Source: Bacteroidota bacterium
GTDB lineage: Bacteria > Bacteroidota > Bacteroidia > Chitinophagales > Chitinophagaceae
DNA: 44,148 bases
Assembly (NCBI GenBank): GCA_947458915.1
Contig: CANHAE010000004.1
Coordinates: forward strand, 1 to 44,148
Reading direction: 5' to 3'
In this document: positions 8,338 through 16,505 of the stretch, piece after piece
How positions within the stretch are numbered: the stretch's first letter is position 1
Layout: each line of letters starts with the position of its first letter
The notes under the pieces: generated by a model
Seen by the model: the letters and a program-made list of their open reading frames with translations, nothing else
The model's database searches: none
What the model was told of the DNA's origin: nothing
Program-made: the position numbers and the translations under genes

Positions 8338-9300
8338 ATGAAAAAAATAATCTTACCAATACTTGCATTAGGCATTAGTATATTCGGGCAAGCACAAAAA
8401 GATACAAGTACTAGCACAAAGCAAGATGTTATTATTATTAATAGTAATAATATTAAAATAAGTGCCGATACCATTACAATTGGAGGTATTTTTATAGTAA
8501 ACAAAAAAGCAGCAGAAAATAATAATAATTGGAAAACAAGCATAAAAATTTCAGATACAAATAGCCGTGAATTTGTTGGCGATTTTAAAAAAACACGCAT
8601 TCAAATAAATCGTGCAAAAAGACCTTTAAAAAACGTTAGCACTAGCTTTTTTGATTTGGACTTAGGTTTTGCGAATTATATAGATAATTCCGAGTCACGG
8701 TATTATATCATGAATAACCAACTATTGCCACAAAACAATACCGCTATATTCCCTGGGCCACCCGCATCCGATATTTTAAAATTAAATAACTTAAAATCTA
8801 GCAATGTAAATTTATGGCTAGTACTACAAAGAGTGAATTTATACCAACATAAACTAAATTTAAAATATGGCATAGGTTTTGAAATGTTTAATTTCCGATT
8901 TGATGAAAGTGTTAGTTTCAGAGATGCGTATCCCTATACTAATACCGAGTCAATTGATTTTAGAAAAAATAAATTATTTGTAAAATATTTAACCATCCCT
9001 GTTCAAATAAATTACAGGCCCAACCCTACTAGTAAAAAAGGATTTTATGCGGGCATTGGATTAAGTGCTGGCTATTTACTTAAAGCACGTAACAAACAAA
9101 TAAGTGCGGAAAGGGGCAAGCAAAAAATTGGAGGTAGTTTTAATTTGAATGACTGGCGCACAGCTGCTATTGGGGAGCTTGGTATAGGGCCTGTTCGTTT
9201 ATACGGCTCCTATGGGTTAAGTAATTTATTTGCAGACAATAACCTTTATGGCTTTGATTTTAACCCCTTCGCAATTGGTATTCGTTTCAATAAATTTTAA
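8338..9300 (+). CDS. Outer-membrane beta-barrel protein
   Basis: A 320-residue protein with a signal peptide ending near residue 20 ('ALGISIFGQAQK'), a short Asn/Ile-rich linker, then alternating hydrophobic strands typical of a small outer-membrane barrel (PF13568-like), ending in '...FNPFAIGIRFNKF' with a terminal aromatic. It is third in the sigma/anti-sigma operon, 20 bp downstream, and may be the output or the sensor of that system. A strong terminator follows. Confidence 0.75.
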   Translation: MKKIILPILALGISIFGQAQKDTSTSTKQDVIIINSNNIKISADTITIGGIFIVNKKAAENNNNWKTSIKISDTNSREFVGDFKKTRIQINRAKRPLKNVSTSFFDLDLGFANYIDNSESRYYIMNNQLLPQNNTAIFPGPPASDILKLNNLKSSNVNLWLVLQRVNLYQHKLNLKYGIGFEMFNFRFDESVSFRDAYPYTNTESIDFRKNKLFVKYLTIPVQINYRPNPTSKKGFYAGIGLSAGYLLKARNKQISAERGKQKIGGSFNLNDWRTAAIGELGIGPVRLYGSYGLSNLFADNNLYGFDFNPFAIGIRFNKF

Positions 9301-9348
9301 AGACGGCATTTAAATTTTTCTTGGTTAAATATAGAAATAGAAAAACTA

Positions 9349-9376
9349 AAAAGGTCCCGACTTGTCGGGACCTTTT
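9349..9376. terminator. Bidirectional intrinsic terminator
   Basis: An inverted repeat with GGTCCCGA / TCGGGACC arms and a CTTG loop, flanked by AAAA on the left and TTTT on the right. It therefore works for both the rightward barrel gene and the leftward serS, which converge here. Confidence 0.9.
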
Positions 9377-9410
9377 GCATACCGCTCCTTTTAGGAAGCC
9401 AATAAAAATA

Positions 9411-10682
9411 TTATACTAATTCACTAGCACCAAAATAAGGTTGCAACACCTTAGGTAAGGCAATGCCATTTTCGGTTTGGTAGTTTTCTACAATAGCTGC
9501 ATAAATTCTTGGCAATGCTAATGAACTTCCATTCAATGAATGTGCAAATTGTATTTTTCCTTCTGCATCTTTAAAGCGACATTTCATTCTGTACGTTTGG
9601 TATGCCTGAAAGTTACTTACGCTACTTACTTCTAGCCATCTTTCTTGTGCAGCGCTATACACTTCAAAATCATAAGTGATTGCTGAAGCAAACCCCATAT
9701 CTCCACCACAAAGTCTTAAAATTCTATACTGCAAACCCAAACTAATTAATAAATTTTCAACATGTGCCACCATCTCATTCAATACTTCATCGCTTTTATC
9801 AGGATGGACAATTTGAATAATTTCAACTTTCTCAAATTGATGCACTCTATTTAAACCACGCACATCTTTACCAAAACTTCCTGCTTCTCTTCTGAAACAA
9901 GGTGAATAGGCGGTCATTTGAATAGGCAAATCCGTATCCTTTAATACCACATCACGAAACACATTGGTTACAGGTACTTCGGCCGTTGGAATTAAATAAA
10001 AATCATCCTCGGTCGCATGGTACATTTGCCCTTCCTTATCGGGCAATTGGCCTGTTGCAAATGCAGAGGCTGCGTTCACCATAAATGGTGGAAGGTATTC
10101 GGTATAACCTGCCGCTGTATTAAAATCTAAAAAATATTGCGTCAATACGCGTTGAAACTTTGCTCCCTTGCCAATATATAAAGGGAATCCACTGCCAGTA
10201 ATTTTAGCACCAGTTTCAAAATCAACCAAATTGTATTTTTTAATCAAATCCCAATGAGGCAAAGCCCCTGCAGGTAATTGCTGGGTAGTTCCTGCTTCCT
10301 TCACCACTTCATTTTCTTCAGGTGTTTTTCCTAATGGCACCATATCGTGCGGCAAATTAGGAAATTGAACAATGGTCTTTAATAAATTAGCTTCCACTTC
10401 TGCCATTTGCTCTTTTAAGGGTTCAAGCAATTTCTTCCATGCCGCAACGTTCGTTTTAAGCGCCTCAGCATGGTCCTTCTCCCCTTTTGCCATAAACCCA
10501 CCTATTTCCTTAGAAGCCGCATTCACTTTTGTTTGTGTTTCGTCAAAAGCAGCTTGTAATTGCTTTCTTTCATCATCAATTGCGATTACTTCGTCCACCA
10601 AGTCCACATTGGGAAAATGCTTGACAGCTAATTTCTGCTTAGCTAAGTCGCGGTTTTGGCGTAAAAAATTTACTTGTAACAT
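9411..10682 (-). CDS. serS: Serine--tRNA ligase
   Basis: A class II aminoacyl-tRNA synthetase of 423 residues that charges tRNA-Ser. The N-terminal coiled-coil arm covers about 1-105 ('VIAIDDERKQLQAAFDETQTK'). The catalytic core carries motif 2 'FRREAGSFGKDVRGLNRVHQF' and motif 3 'NGSSLALPRIYAAIVENYQ', where the common reading is 'NGSxLAxxR'. I chose the ATG at 10682 ('MLQVNF'). A TTG six codons upstream overlaps the -7 element of the promoter and cannot be the start. It is a single-gene unit, divergent from the small gene at 10771. Confidence 0.97.
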   Translation of the reverse strand: MLQVNFLRQNRDLAKQKLAVKHFPNVDLVDEVIAIDDERKQLQAAFDETQTKVNAASKEIGGFMAKGEKDHAEALKTNVAAWKKLLEPLKEQMAEVEANLLKTIVQFPNLPHDMVPLGKTPEENEVVKEAGTTQQLPAGALPHWDLIKKYNLVDFETGAKITGSGFPLYIGKGAKFQRVLTQYFLDFNTAAGYTEYLPPFMVNAASAFATGQLPDKEGQMYHATEDDFYLIPTAEVPVTNVFRDVVLKDTDLPIQMTAYSPCFRREAGSFGKDVRGLNRVHQFEKVEIIQIVHPDKSDEVLNEMVAHVENLLISLGLQYRILRLCGGDMGFASAITYDFEVYSAAQERWLEVSSVSNFQAYQTYRMKCRFKDAEGKIQFAHSLNGSSLALPRIYAAIVENYQTENGIALPKVLQPYFGASELV

Positions 10683-10697
10683 GTTATCGAATTTTGG

Positions 10698-10705
10698 CAA
10701 AGATA
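10698..10705 (-). promoter_or_regulatory. serS promoter, -7 element
   Basis: Minus-strand TATCTTTG matches TAnnTTTG and ends 15 bp before the serS ATG. It fixes the serS start at 10682. Confidence 0.6.
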
Positions 10706-10737
10706 ATCAAACCAACCTACCAAGCCTATATATCCCT

Positions 10738-10745
10738 TACCTTTG
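10738..10745 (+). promoter_or_regulatory. Promoter -7 element for the gene at 10771
   Basis: TACCTTTG matches TAnnTTTG and ends 25 bp before the ATG. Together with the serS element it forms a compact divergent promoter region. Confidence 0.5.
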
Positions 10746-10770
10746 CAGCATAAATTGATAAAAGGAAGAT

Positions 10771-11118
10771 ATGGCAACTATAGCAGACGATTTTCAGACC
10801 AGGTGGTGGGCATTAGAACAAAAATTAGTGGACAAATTTGGTAAAAAGCCCGATGTGGAGGCCGTTCTGTTTTTAATAGGGCTACAAGAAACCGGATTTA
10901 TAAGAGAAAAGATAAGCAAGGAGCAAAAACAGGACTTGATGCATGTGGCCATTTGTAGCATACTTTCTTCAAGCGGGTATTATATTTTAGAGGGCAAGGA
11001 CGAGGATGGTTGGCCCCACTTTAAGCAAATCAAAAATACCCCTACAATGAACTTAATCGAGCAAGAAGCGTTTTTAAAAGATCATATTTTGCTTTATTTT
11101 GAAAACATTAGTTTCTAG
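10771..11118 (+). CDS. Small conserved protein of unknown function
   Basis: A 115-residue soluble protein with no signal peptide or membrane segment. It is helical and rich in Lys/Glu, with 'TGFIREKISKEQKQDLMHVAIC' in the middle and a Trp-containing 'GKDEDGWPHFKQIKN' stretch. The start is supported by an AAGGAAG purine run just before the ATG and the promoter at 10738. I do not recognise the family, though it has the look of a protein conserved within Bacteroidota. It may be monocistronic or lead into gcvH, 55 bp downstream. Confidence 0.75.
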   Translation: MATIADDFQTRWWALEQKLVDKFGKKPDVEAVLFLIGLQETGFIREKISKEQKQDLMHVAICSILSSSGYYILEGKDEDGWPHFKQIKNTPTMNLIEQEAFLKDHILLYFENISF

Positions 11119-11173
11119 CTCATTGTTTTTTTAGTGATTTTTATGAATATTTGTAATAATTAAATTTTAACCT

Positions 11174-11551
11174 ATGCAATTCCCAGCAGACTTACGCTAC
11201 ACAAAAGACCACGAATGGATTAAAATAGAAGGTAATACTGCCACAATTGGCATTACCGACTTTGCTCAAGGCGAGCTGGGTGATATTGTATATATTGATA
11301 TTAATACTGTAGGGAAAGCGCTTGAAGCCGAAGCTGTATTTGGTACCGTAGAAGCTGTTAAAACAGTAAGTGATTTATTCTTGCCTTTAGCAGGTACTGT
11401 TACTGAAGTAAACCCTGCATTAACTGCACAACCTGAATTAGTAAATACCGATGCTTACGGTGCTGGTTGGATGGTAAAAGTGACTGTAAATGATCCTGCT
11501 GAATTTGAAAATTTATTGACTAGCGAGGCTTATGCCAAATTGGTTCACTAA
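11174..11551 (+). CDS. gcvH: Glycine cleavage system H protein
   Basis: A 125-residue lipoyl carrier of the glycine cleavage system. It shuttles the aminomethyl group from GcvP to GcvT and GcvL. The lipoylated lysine is K63 in 'GTVEAVKTVSDLF'. The N-terminal 'YTKDHEWIKIEG' and 'FAQGELGDIVYIDI' strands are typical. The full length is present. The other gcv genes are not in the window. A VanZ-like gene follows after 14 bp. Confidence 0.97.
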   Translation: MQFPADLRYTKDHEWIKIEGNTATIGITDFAQGELGDIVYIDINTVGKALEAEAVFGTVEAVKTVSDLFLPLAGTVTEVNPALTAQPELVNTDAYGAGWMVKVTVNDPAEFENLLTSEAYAKLVH

Positions 11552-11565
11552 GCTTACTAATACAA

Positions 11566-11943
11566 ATGAAAGCTTTGCTTTGGGTGATAGGAGAATTACT
11601 GCTCATTTTTATACTACTTAGTATGGCGAGTAGTGATTTTTCGACAAGCCCAAAATGGTTTAAAAATGTGCCAGTTGACAAAATTGTCCATATAATGCTA
11701 TTTGGTTCACTAGCAATGTCATTTTTCTTCTATTTTGAGCAATCGGCAGCAGATTCATTAAAAACAACGAGTGCAAAAGCCTTGGTTTTAATTTTCTGTA
11801 TTTTGTATGGCATTGGAATGGAGTATTATCAGAAATATTATGTTCCCTCTCGAGGATTTGAAGTTGCAGATATGCTAGCAGATGCTATTGGGGCAATGTT
11901 AGCGTTGCCAATTTTCAACTATATAAGAAGAAAATATTATTAA
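11566..11943 (+). CDS. VanZ family membrane protein
   Basis: A 125-residue protein with four membrane segments (about 4-20, 38-57, 68-87, 103-118). 'VPVDKIVHIMLFGSLAM' and 'GIGMEYYQKYYVPSRGFEVADMLADAIG' are the conserved VanZ-like parts. Its function in non-resistance settings is unknown; it need not have to do with teicoplanin. It is 14 bp after gcvH and 18 bp before the MarR gene, so probably co-transcribed with both. Confidence 0.85.
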   Translation: MKALLWVIGELLLIFILLSMASSDFSTSPKWFKNVPVDKIVHIMLFGSLAMSFFFYFEQSAADSLKTTSAKALVLIFCILYGIGMEYYQKYYVPSRGFEVADMLADAIGAMLALPIFNYIRRKYY

Positions 11944-11961
11944 TAAAGCGTATCATTTATA

Positions 11962-12423
11962 ATGGACATCGAAAAAGAAATACAACAATCTAATTTCAGA
12001 AATGAATTTCAGAAGTTAGCCATTAACTTAATGTATACAGCTAATTGGCTGAATGAAAGAATCAGCCGTTTGCTATTAAAGGAAGAAATCACACAACAAC
12101 AATATAATATTTTAAGGATTTTAAGAGGAAGCGATCATCCATTAAGCACCTTACAAATCAGGGAACGTATGCTTGATAAAATGAGCGATACAAGCAGGAT
12201 TGTGGACCGCCTAATTTGCAAGGAATTGGTTCAAAAAAATGCATGTCAATCCGATAAACGTCTAGTTGATATTGTTTTAACTGAGAAGGGGTTGAAGCTA
12301 ATTAATAAGTTAGATATACTAGATACTCAACTTGATGCGATATTAAGTGGATTAGACGAAAACGAAGCTGTATTAGCAAACCAAATTTTAGATAAGCTTA
12401 GGGCACACAACGATAACGATTAA
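11962..12423 (+). CDS. MarR family transcriptional regulator
   Basis: A 153-residue winged-helix protein. 'TQQQYNILRILRGSDHPLSTLQIRERM' begins the DNA-binding domain, 'MSDTSRIVDRLICKELVQK' is the recognition helix and 'SDKRLVDIVLTEKG' is the wing. N- and C-terminal helices serve dimerisation. It is 15 bp before the glycosidase-like gene. Its target and ligand cannot be inferred. Confidence 0.92.
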   Translation: MDIEKEIQQSNFRNEFQKLAINLMYTANWLNERISRLLLKEEITQQQYNILRILRGSDHPLSTLQIRERMLDKMSDTSRIVDRLICKELVQKNACQSDKRLVDIVLTEKGLKLINKLDILDTQLDAILSGLDENEAVLANQILDKLRAHNDND

Positions 12424-12438
12424 TAAAATCATACGCAT

Positions 12439-13905
12439 ATGCGATTTTCTCTTTGCATTCTATTTATAGGATGTTTTCTTTTTACAAAAGGACAACCCAA
12501 ATTAGACGATAAAAACGTATTTGAATTTAGGGGCGTGTGGGTAGCAACTGTAGCAAATATTGATTGGCCGAGTAAAAGAGGCCTGAGCAATGAAGCTCAG
12601 AAAGAAGAGTTTACGACGCTACTTGACATGCACCAAAAAAATGGGATGAACGCTATTATCATGCAAGTTCGTCCATCAGGGGATGCATTATACCCTTCGG
12701 TACTTGAACCATGGAGCGAATATTTAATGGGCGTACAAGGTTTACCTCCAAGTCCGTTTTATGACCCATTAATTTTCATGATTGAAGAAACGCATAAACG
12801 AGGAATGGAATTTCATGCTTGGATAAACCCTTATAGAGCAGTATTTGATGTTAACAAATCTAGCATAGCACCAAACCATTTAACTAAAATACATCCAGAA
12901 TGGTTTTTAACTTATGGAGATAAAAAATATTTTAATCCCGCATTACCAGAAGTTTGGAAGCATACCAATAGGGTGGTGAAAGACTTAGTAAGTCGTTACG
13001 ATATAGACGCAATTCATATGGATGATTACTTTTACCCATATAAAATTCCGGGAAAGGAATTCCCCGATGAAGCTGCTTATGTCTTAAATAAAAGAGGCTT
13101 ATTAAAAGAAGATTGGAGAAGAAGCAACTGCGATACCATTATTAAACAAATTGCTATAACCATTCAACAAACAAAACCTGGTACACAATTTGGTATTAGC
13201 CCATTTGGCGTTTGGCGTAATAAGTCAAAGGACCCAAAAGGTAGCAACACGAAAGCGGGCGTTACAAACTACGACGAATTATATGCCGATGTATTGCTAT
13301 GGCTAGAAAAAGGTTGGATTGATTATATCACCCCGCAATTATACTGGGAACATGGCCATGCATTAGCCGACTATGATGAATTAGTAAATTGGTGGGACAA
13401 GAATACTTATAATCGCAATTTATATATTGGTCATGGCATTTACCGTGCCGGCAGTAATCCCGCATGGAAAGAAAGAAATGAAATACCCCATCAGATTAAA
13501 CAACTTAGGAGTTTAAAAAATACAAGAGGTAGCGCCTATTTCAGCAGTAAAAGTTTTACAACCAACGCAAACAATTGGAATGACACTTTACAAAACAACT
13601 ACTACCGGAAGCCAGCATTACAACCTACCATGCCATGGCTAGTTCAATATGAAGTGGAGGCCCCTGTTGTATTGAAAAAATCGGCTAATACTTTTCAAAT
13701 TTCATTTAATGACGAAAAGAAAATAAAACAATTGGCTATACTACAACAATACAACGGAAATTTTGAAGTAGAAGCAGTTTTACCTACCGACACTAAACTA
13801 ATAAATTTAAGCGCACTAGAGATAACCAGAAAACCCAATACCCAATATTGGATTGTTAGTATTGGAAAGCAAAATCAATTAAGTAAAATGGTTGCCCTTC
13901 CTTAA
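12439..13905 (+). CDS. GHL10-type family 10 glycosylhydrolase-like protein
   Basis: A 488-residue exported protein with a signal peptide of ~18 residues. The GHL10 domain (PF02638, TIM-barrel) starts at 'FRGVWVATVANIDWPSKRG' (about 30) and includes 'IIMQVRPSGDALY', 'FHAWINPYRA', 'YDIDAIHMDDYFYPY' and 'GISPFGVWRN'. About 90 C-terminal residues form a fibronectin-like tail. Family members act on cell-wall or polysaccharide substrates, but this subgroup has few tested members. It converges with kup: the two stop codons share the bases TTAA. Confidence 0.88.
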   Translation: MRFSLCILFIGCFLFTKGQPKLDDKNVFEFRGVWVATVANIDWPSKRGLSNEAQKEEFTTLLDMHQKNGMNAIIMQVRPSGDALYPSVLEPWSEYLMGVQGLPPSPFYDPLIFMIEETHKRGMEFHAWINPYRAVFDVNKSSIAPNHLTKIHPEWFLTYGDKKYFNPALPEVWKHTNRVVKDLVSRYDIDAIHMDDYFYPYKIPGKEFPDEAAYVLNKRGLLKEDWRRSNCDTIIKQIAITIQQTKPGTQFGISPFGVWRNKSKDPKGSNTKAGVTNYDELYADVLLWLEKGWIDYITPQLYWEHGHALADYDELVNWWDKNTYNRNLYIGHGIYRAGSNPAWKERNEIPHQIKQLRSLKNTRGSAYFSSKSFTTNANNWNDTLQNNYYRKPALQPTMPWLVQYEVEAPVVLKKSANTFQISFNDEKKIKQLAILQQYNGNFEVEAVLPTDTKLINLSALEITRKPNTQYWIVSIGKQNQLSKMVALP

Positions 13906-15875
13906 TCGTATACTCTCTTTAAAGGAATATTTTCATTTGCTTTAATAATTAAAGGCACATGTTCTATTATAGTAGTAGCATTGTCTAGGCCAAATGCTTT
14001 TTGATCGCTTTGCGCGAGTTGCTTAATATTAAAGTACAAATCCATAATGAAATCCTCCTTAACGGATAATTCATTTTCAATAGAGAAGAAGCTTTCCATA
14101 ATTACATAAGTTATATCGGCATGGAAATCCTTACTTTTTAGGGACTCGTATTTACTATATATTCCTAATTCATGAGATTCATTTAGCTCCTGCATTACTT
14201 TTCTAAATAATACATTCACCCTAGGTTGAATTCTAAAACCAATTTTAAAATCAACACGCATCACTTTGTCATCCACTAATTCACGAATTGAATACTCCAT
14301 TCCATAAGGGGAGTCGGTCCTGTCAATATGTATAAACCAATAAATATCGGCACGTTTTGGCTTTCGGCTTAATATGGAATCAATAATACGATGCTCCATT
14401 TCCCTATAATTATTTGCCTTAGTCAAATACACTAAGTGTGTTGCATATTTTGGAATTTCCTTGTCTACACTTAATTCAGACAAAGGGACTAAATAATCTT
14501 TCAACTTAACAAAATCCAAATAGCGATTGGCAATTTTCCTAGCACGGTGCCAAACAACCATCACTAAAATCATACTTAATGAAAAAATAAAAGTGATATA
14601 AGCTTCCTTGAATTTTACAACATTAGCGATGAAAAAAGAAACTTCTACTATAGAAAAAATAGTAATGATAAAGGCAACTAATGGCCTACTCCATCGCCTC
14701 ACATTCAATAAATAAAAGTTCATAAGTATGGTAGTCATTATCATAGTGATAACGATTGAAAAACCATACGCAGCTTCCATATGTTCACTCTTTCTAAAAA
14801 ACAAACACATGGTTACACAACCTGCCCATAATAAGAAGTTCAGGCTTGGAATATATATTTGCCCTTTTTGTTCTGTAGGGAATTTAACTGTTACACGGGG
14901 CCAAAAATTCAAACTAATTGCTTCATTAATTAGCGTGAATGAACCACTAATTAATGCTTGGCTTGCAATAATAGCTGCGAATGTAGCTATACTGATACCT
15001 ATAATTAAGAACCAATGCGGCATCATTGCATAAAATGGGTTTTGGCCATTCAAGGTACTTCCTATATGCTGCATTAACCAAGCACCCTGCCCCATGTAAT
15101 TCATTACCAATGCAGCTTTTACAAACATCCAACTCACTTGAATATTCTTACGTCCGCAATGACCCAAATCACTATATAAAGCTTCAGCACCTGTTGTACA
15201 TAAAAATACCCCTCCTAATAACCAAAAGCCACTAGGGTAATTAACCAATAAGTCAATTGCGTAATAAGGATTAATACATTTTAAAATTGCTGCATGCTCA
15301 ACTACCTGCGAAAGTCCCAATAAAAATATCATTGAAAACCAAACAAGCATAATTGGACCGAATGCGAAACCGACAATTTTTGTACCAAAACGCTGAAAGA
15401 AAAACAACAAAGAGATAATGGCAATGACAATACCAATAGTTAAGTTGTTCCCAGGAACAATAATGTTTTCTAATCCTTTAACACCGCCTAAACCTTCTAT
15501 TGCTGAAGAAACTGAAATTGGAGGAGTAATCATACCATCTGCTAACAACATAGCCGCTCCAATAATTGCTGGTATGTATATCCATTTTACATACCTTTTA
15601 ATAAGCGCAAATAAAGAAAATATTCCACCCTCCCCTTTATTGTCGGCACGGAGCGTTAGAAAAACATATTTAAACGTAGTTTGTAGCGTGAGGGTCCAAA
15701 AAACACAAGAAATGGCACCATAAACCAATTGTTCGGTAATGACTTTGTCATTTATAATTGACTTAAACACATACAAGGGTGAAGTTCCAATATCCCCATA
15801 TATAATCCCAAGAGTAACAATTAAGCCTGCAACCGAAAGTTTTTGAGCTTGTCTACCACCAGATGTGTGTGCCAT
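13902..15875 (-). CDS. kup: Kup-type potassium uptake protein
   Basis: A 657-residue K+:H+ symporter of the KUP/HAK/KT family. The first membrane helix has the signature 'GDIGTSPLYVFKS' (about residues 27-40). About twelve membrane segments reach to ~440, followed by a ~215-residue cytoplasmic domain ('YATHLVYLTKANN', 'RADIYWFIHIDR'). Length and order match the family. The start ATG follows a short A/T-rich leader containing AAACTTTG, one mismatch from the -7 consensus. Confidence 0.95.
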   Translation of the reverse strand: MAHTSGGRQAQKLSVAGLIVTLGIIYGDIGTSPLYVFKSIINDKVITEQLVYGAISCVFWTLTLQTTFKYVFLTLRADNKGEGGIFSLFALIKRYVKWIYIPAIIGAAMLLADGMITPPISVSSAIEGLGGVKGLENIIVPGNNLTIGIVIAIISLLFFFQRFGTKIVGFAFGPIMLVWFSMIFLLGLSQVVEHAAILKCINPYYAIDLLVNYPSGFWLLGGVFLCTTGAEALYSDLGHCGRKNIQVSWMFVKAALVMNYMGQGAWLMQHIGSTLNGQNPFYAMMPHWFLIIGISIATFAAIIASQALISGSFTLINEAISLNFWPRVTVKFPTEQKGQIYIPSLNFLLWAGCVTMCLFFRKSEHMEAAYGFSIVITMIMTTILMNFYLLNVRRWSRPLVAFIITIFSIVEVSFFIANVVKFKEAYITFIFSLSMILVMVVWHRARKIANRYLDFVKLKDYLVPLSELSVDKEIPKYATHLVYLTKANNYREMEHRIIDSILSRKPKRADIYWFIHIDRTDSPYGMEYSIRELVDDKVMRVDFKIGFRIQPRVNVLFRKVMQELNESHELGIYSKYESLKSKDFHADITYVIMESFFSIENELSVKEDFIMDLYFNIKQLAQSDQKAFGLDNATTIIEHVPLIIKANENIPLKRVYD

Positions 15876-15965
15876 GTAAATATTAAATTGACAACAAAGT
15901 TTAGTAAAATAAAAATAACAATGTGTTTTATTGCTAACTATTTTATAAAAACTTCTTGCCCAAAA

Positions 15966-16439
15966 CTAAGGCTTGTAAGTACCCCACTTATCAATAACCG
16001 CCTGGAAACGATGGTCAAAGATTCCTTTTAACTGATTTTTTACAAATAACACTTGCGCAATGTCACCCAAAAAACCAAAAGGGATTTTATAATGCACAAT
16101 GTCTTCCATGCTCACGCCACCCTCAATGGCGGTAAAATGATGTTGGTGGTGCCACATAATGTAGGGTCCGAAGCGTTGTTCGTCAACAAAATACTTGCCT
16201 TCCTGAACATGGGTTATTTCGGTCATCCAATACAAAGGAATTCCCAAAACTGGAGAAACCGTGTATTCAATTATTTGACCTGGGTACATTTTAGCCCCAT
16301 GGTGCTTGCTAATAATGTTAAAACCCATATGGCTTGGAGTGATTTTAGCAAGGTTAGCCGGGCTACTAAAAAAATCCCAAGCTTCTTCAAGGGATATGGG
16401 GATATTTTGAACGGTGTTGATTGTATATACTTTTGACAT
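15966..16439 (-). CDS. SRPBCC family protein
   Basis: A 157-residue START/polyketide-cyclase-like protein. 'NIPISLEEAWDFFSSPANLAKITP' is the typical first strand and helix, and 'GPYIMWHHQHHFTAIEGG' and 'DHRFQAVIDKWG' complete the helix-grip fold. Similar proteins are loosely annotated as SulA-like 'cell division inhibitors', a name I would not use. It probably binds a hydrophobic ligand. There are 90 bp between it and kup downstream. Confidence 0.85.
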   Translation of the reverse strand: MSKVYTINTVQNIPISLEEAWDFFSSPANLAKITPSHMGFNIISKHHGAKMYPGQIIEYTVSPVLGIPLYWMTEITHVQEGKYFVDEQRFGPYIMWHHQHHFTAIEGGVSMEDIVHYKIPFGFLGDIAQVLFVKNQLKGIFDHRFQAVIDKWGTYKP

Positions 16440-16505
16440 AATATTATAACACTACAACTGCTGTTTTGTTGCAAGATTTAGAAATAAAGCCACTAATTTT
16501 ATAAT

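Noticed and set aside
10683-10700. Longer serS starting at TTG
   Set aside because: The TTG overlaps the promoter -7 element and the added residues are not part of SerRS.
16053-16436. Plus-strand frame of 127 codons opposite the SRPBCC gene
   Set aside because: The minus-strand product has a coherent helix-grip fold; the opposite frame does not look like a protein.
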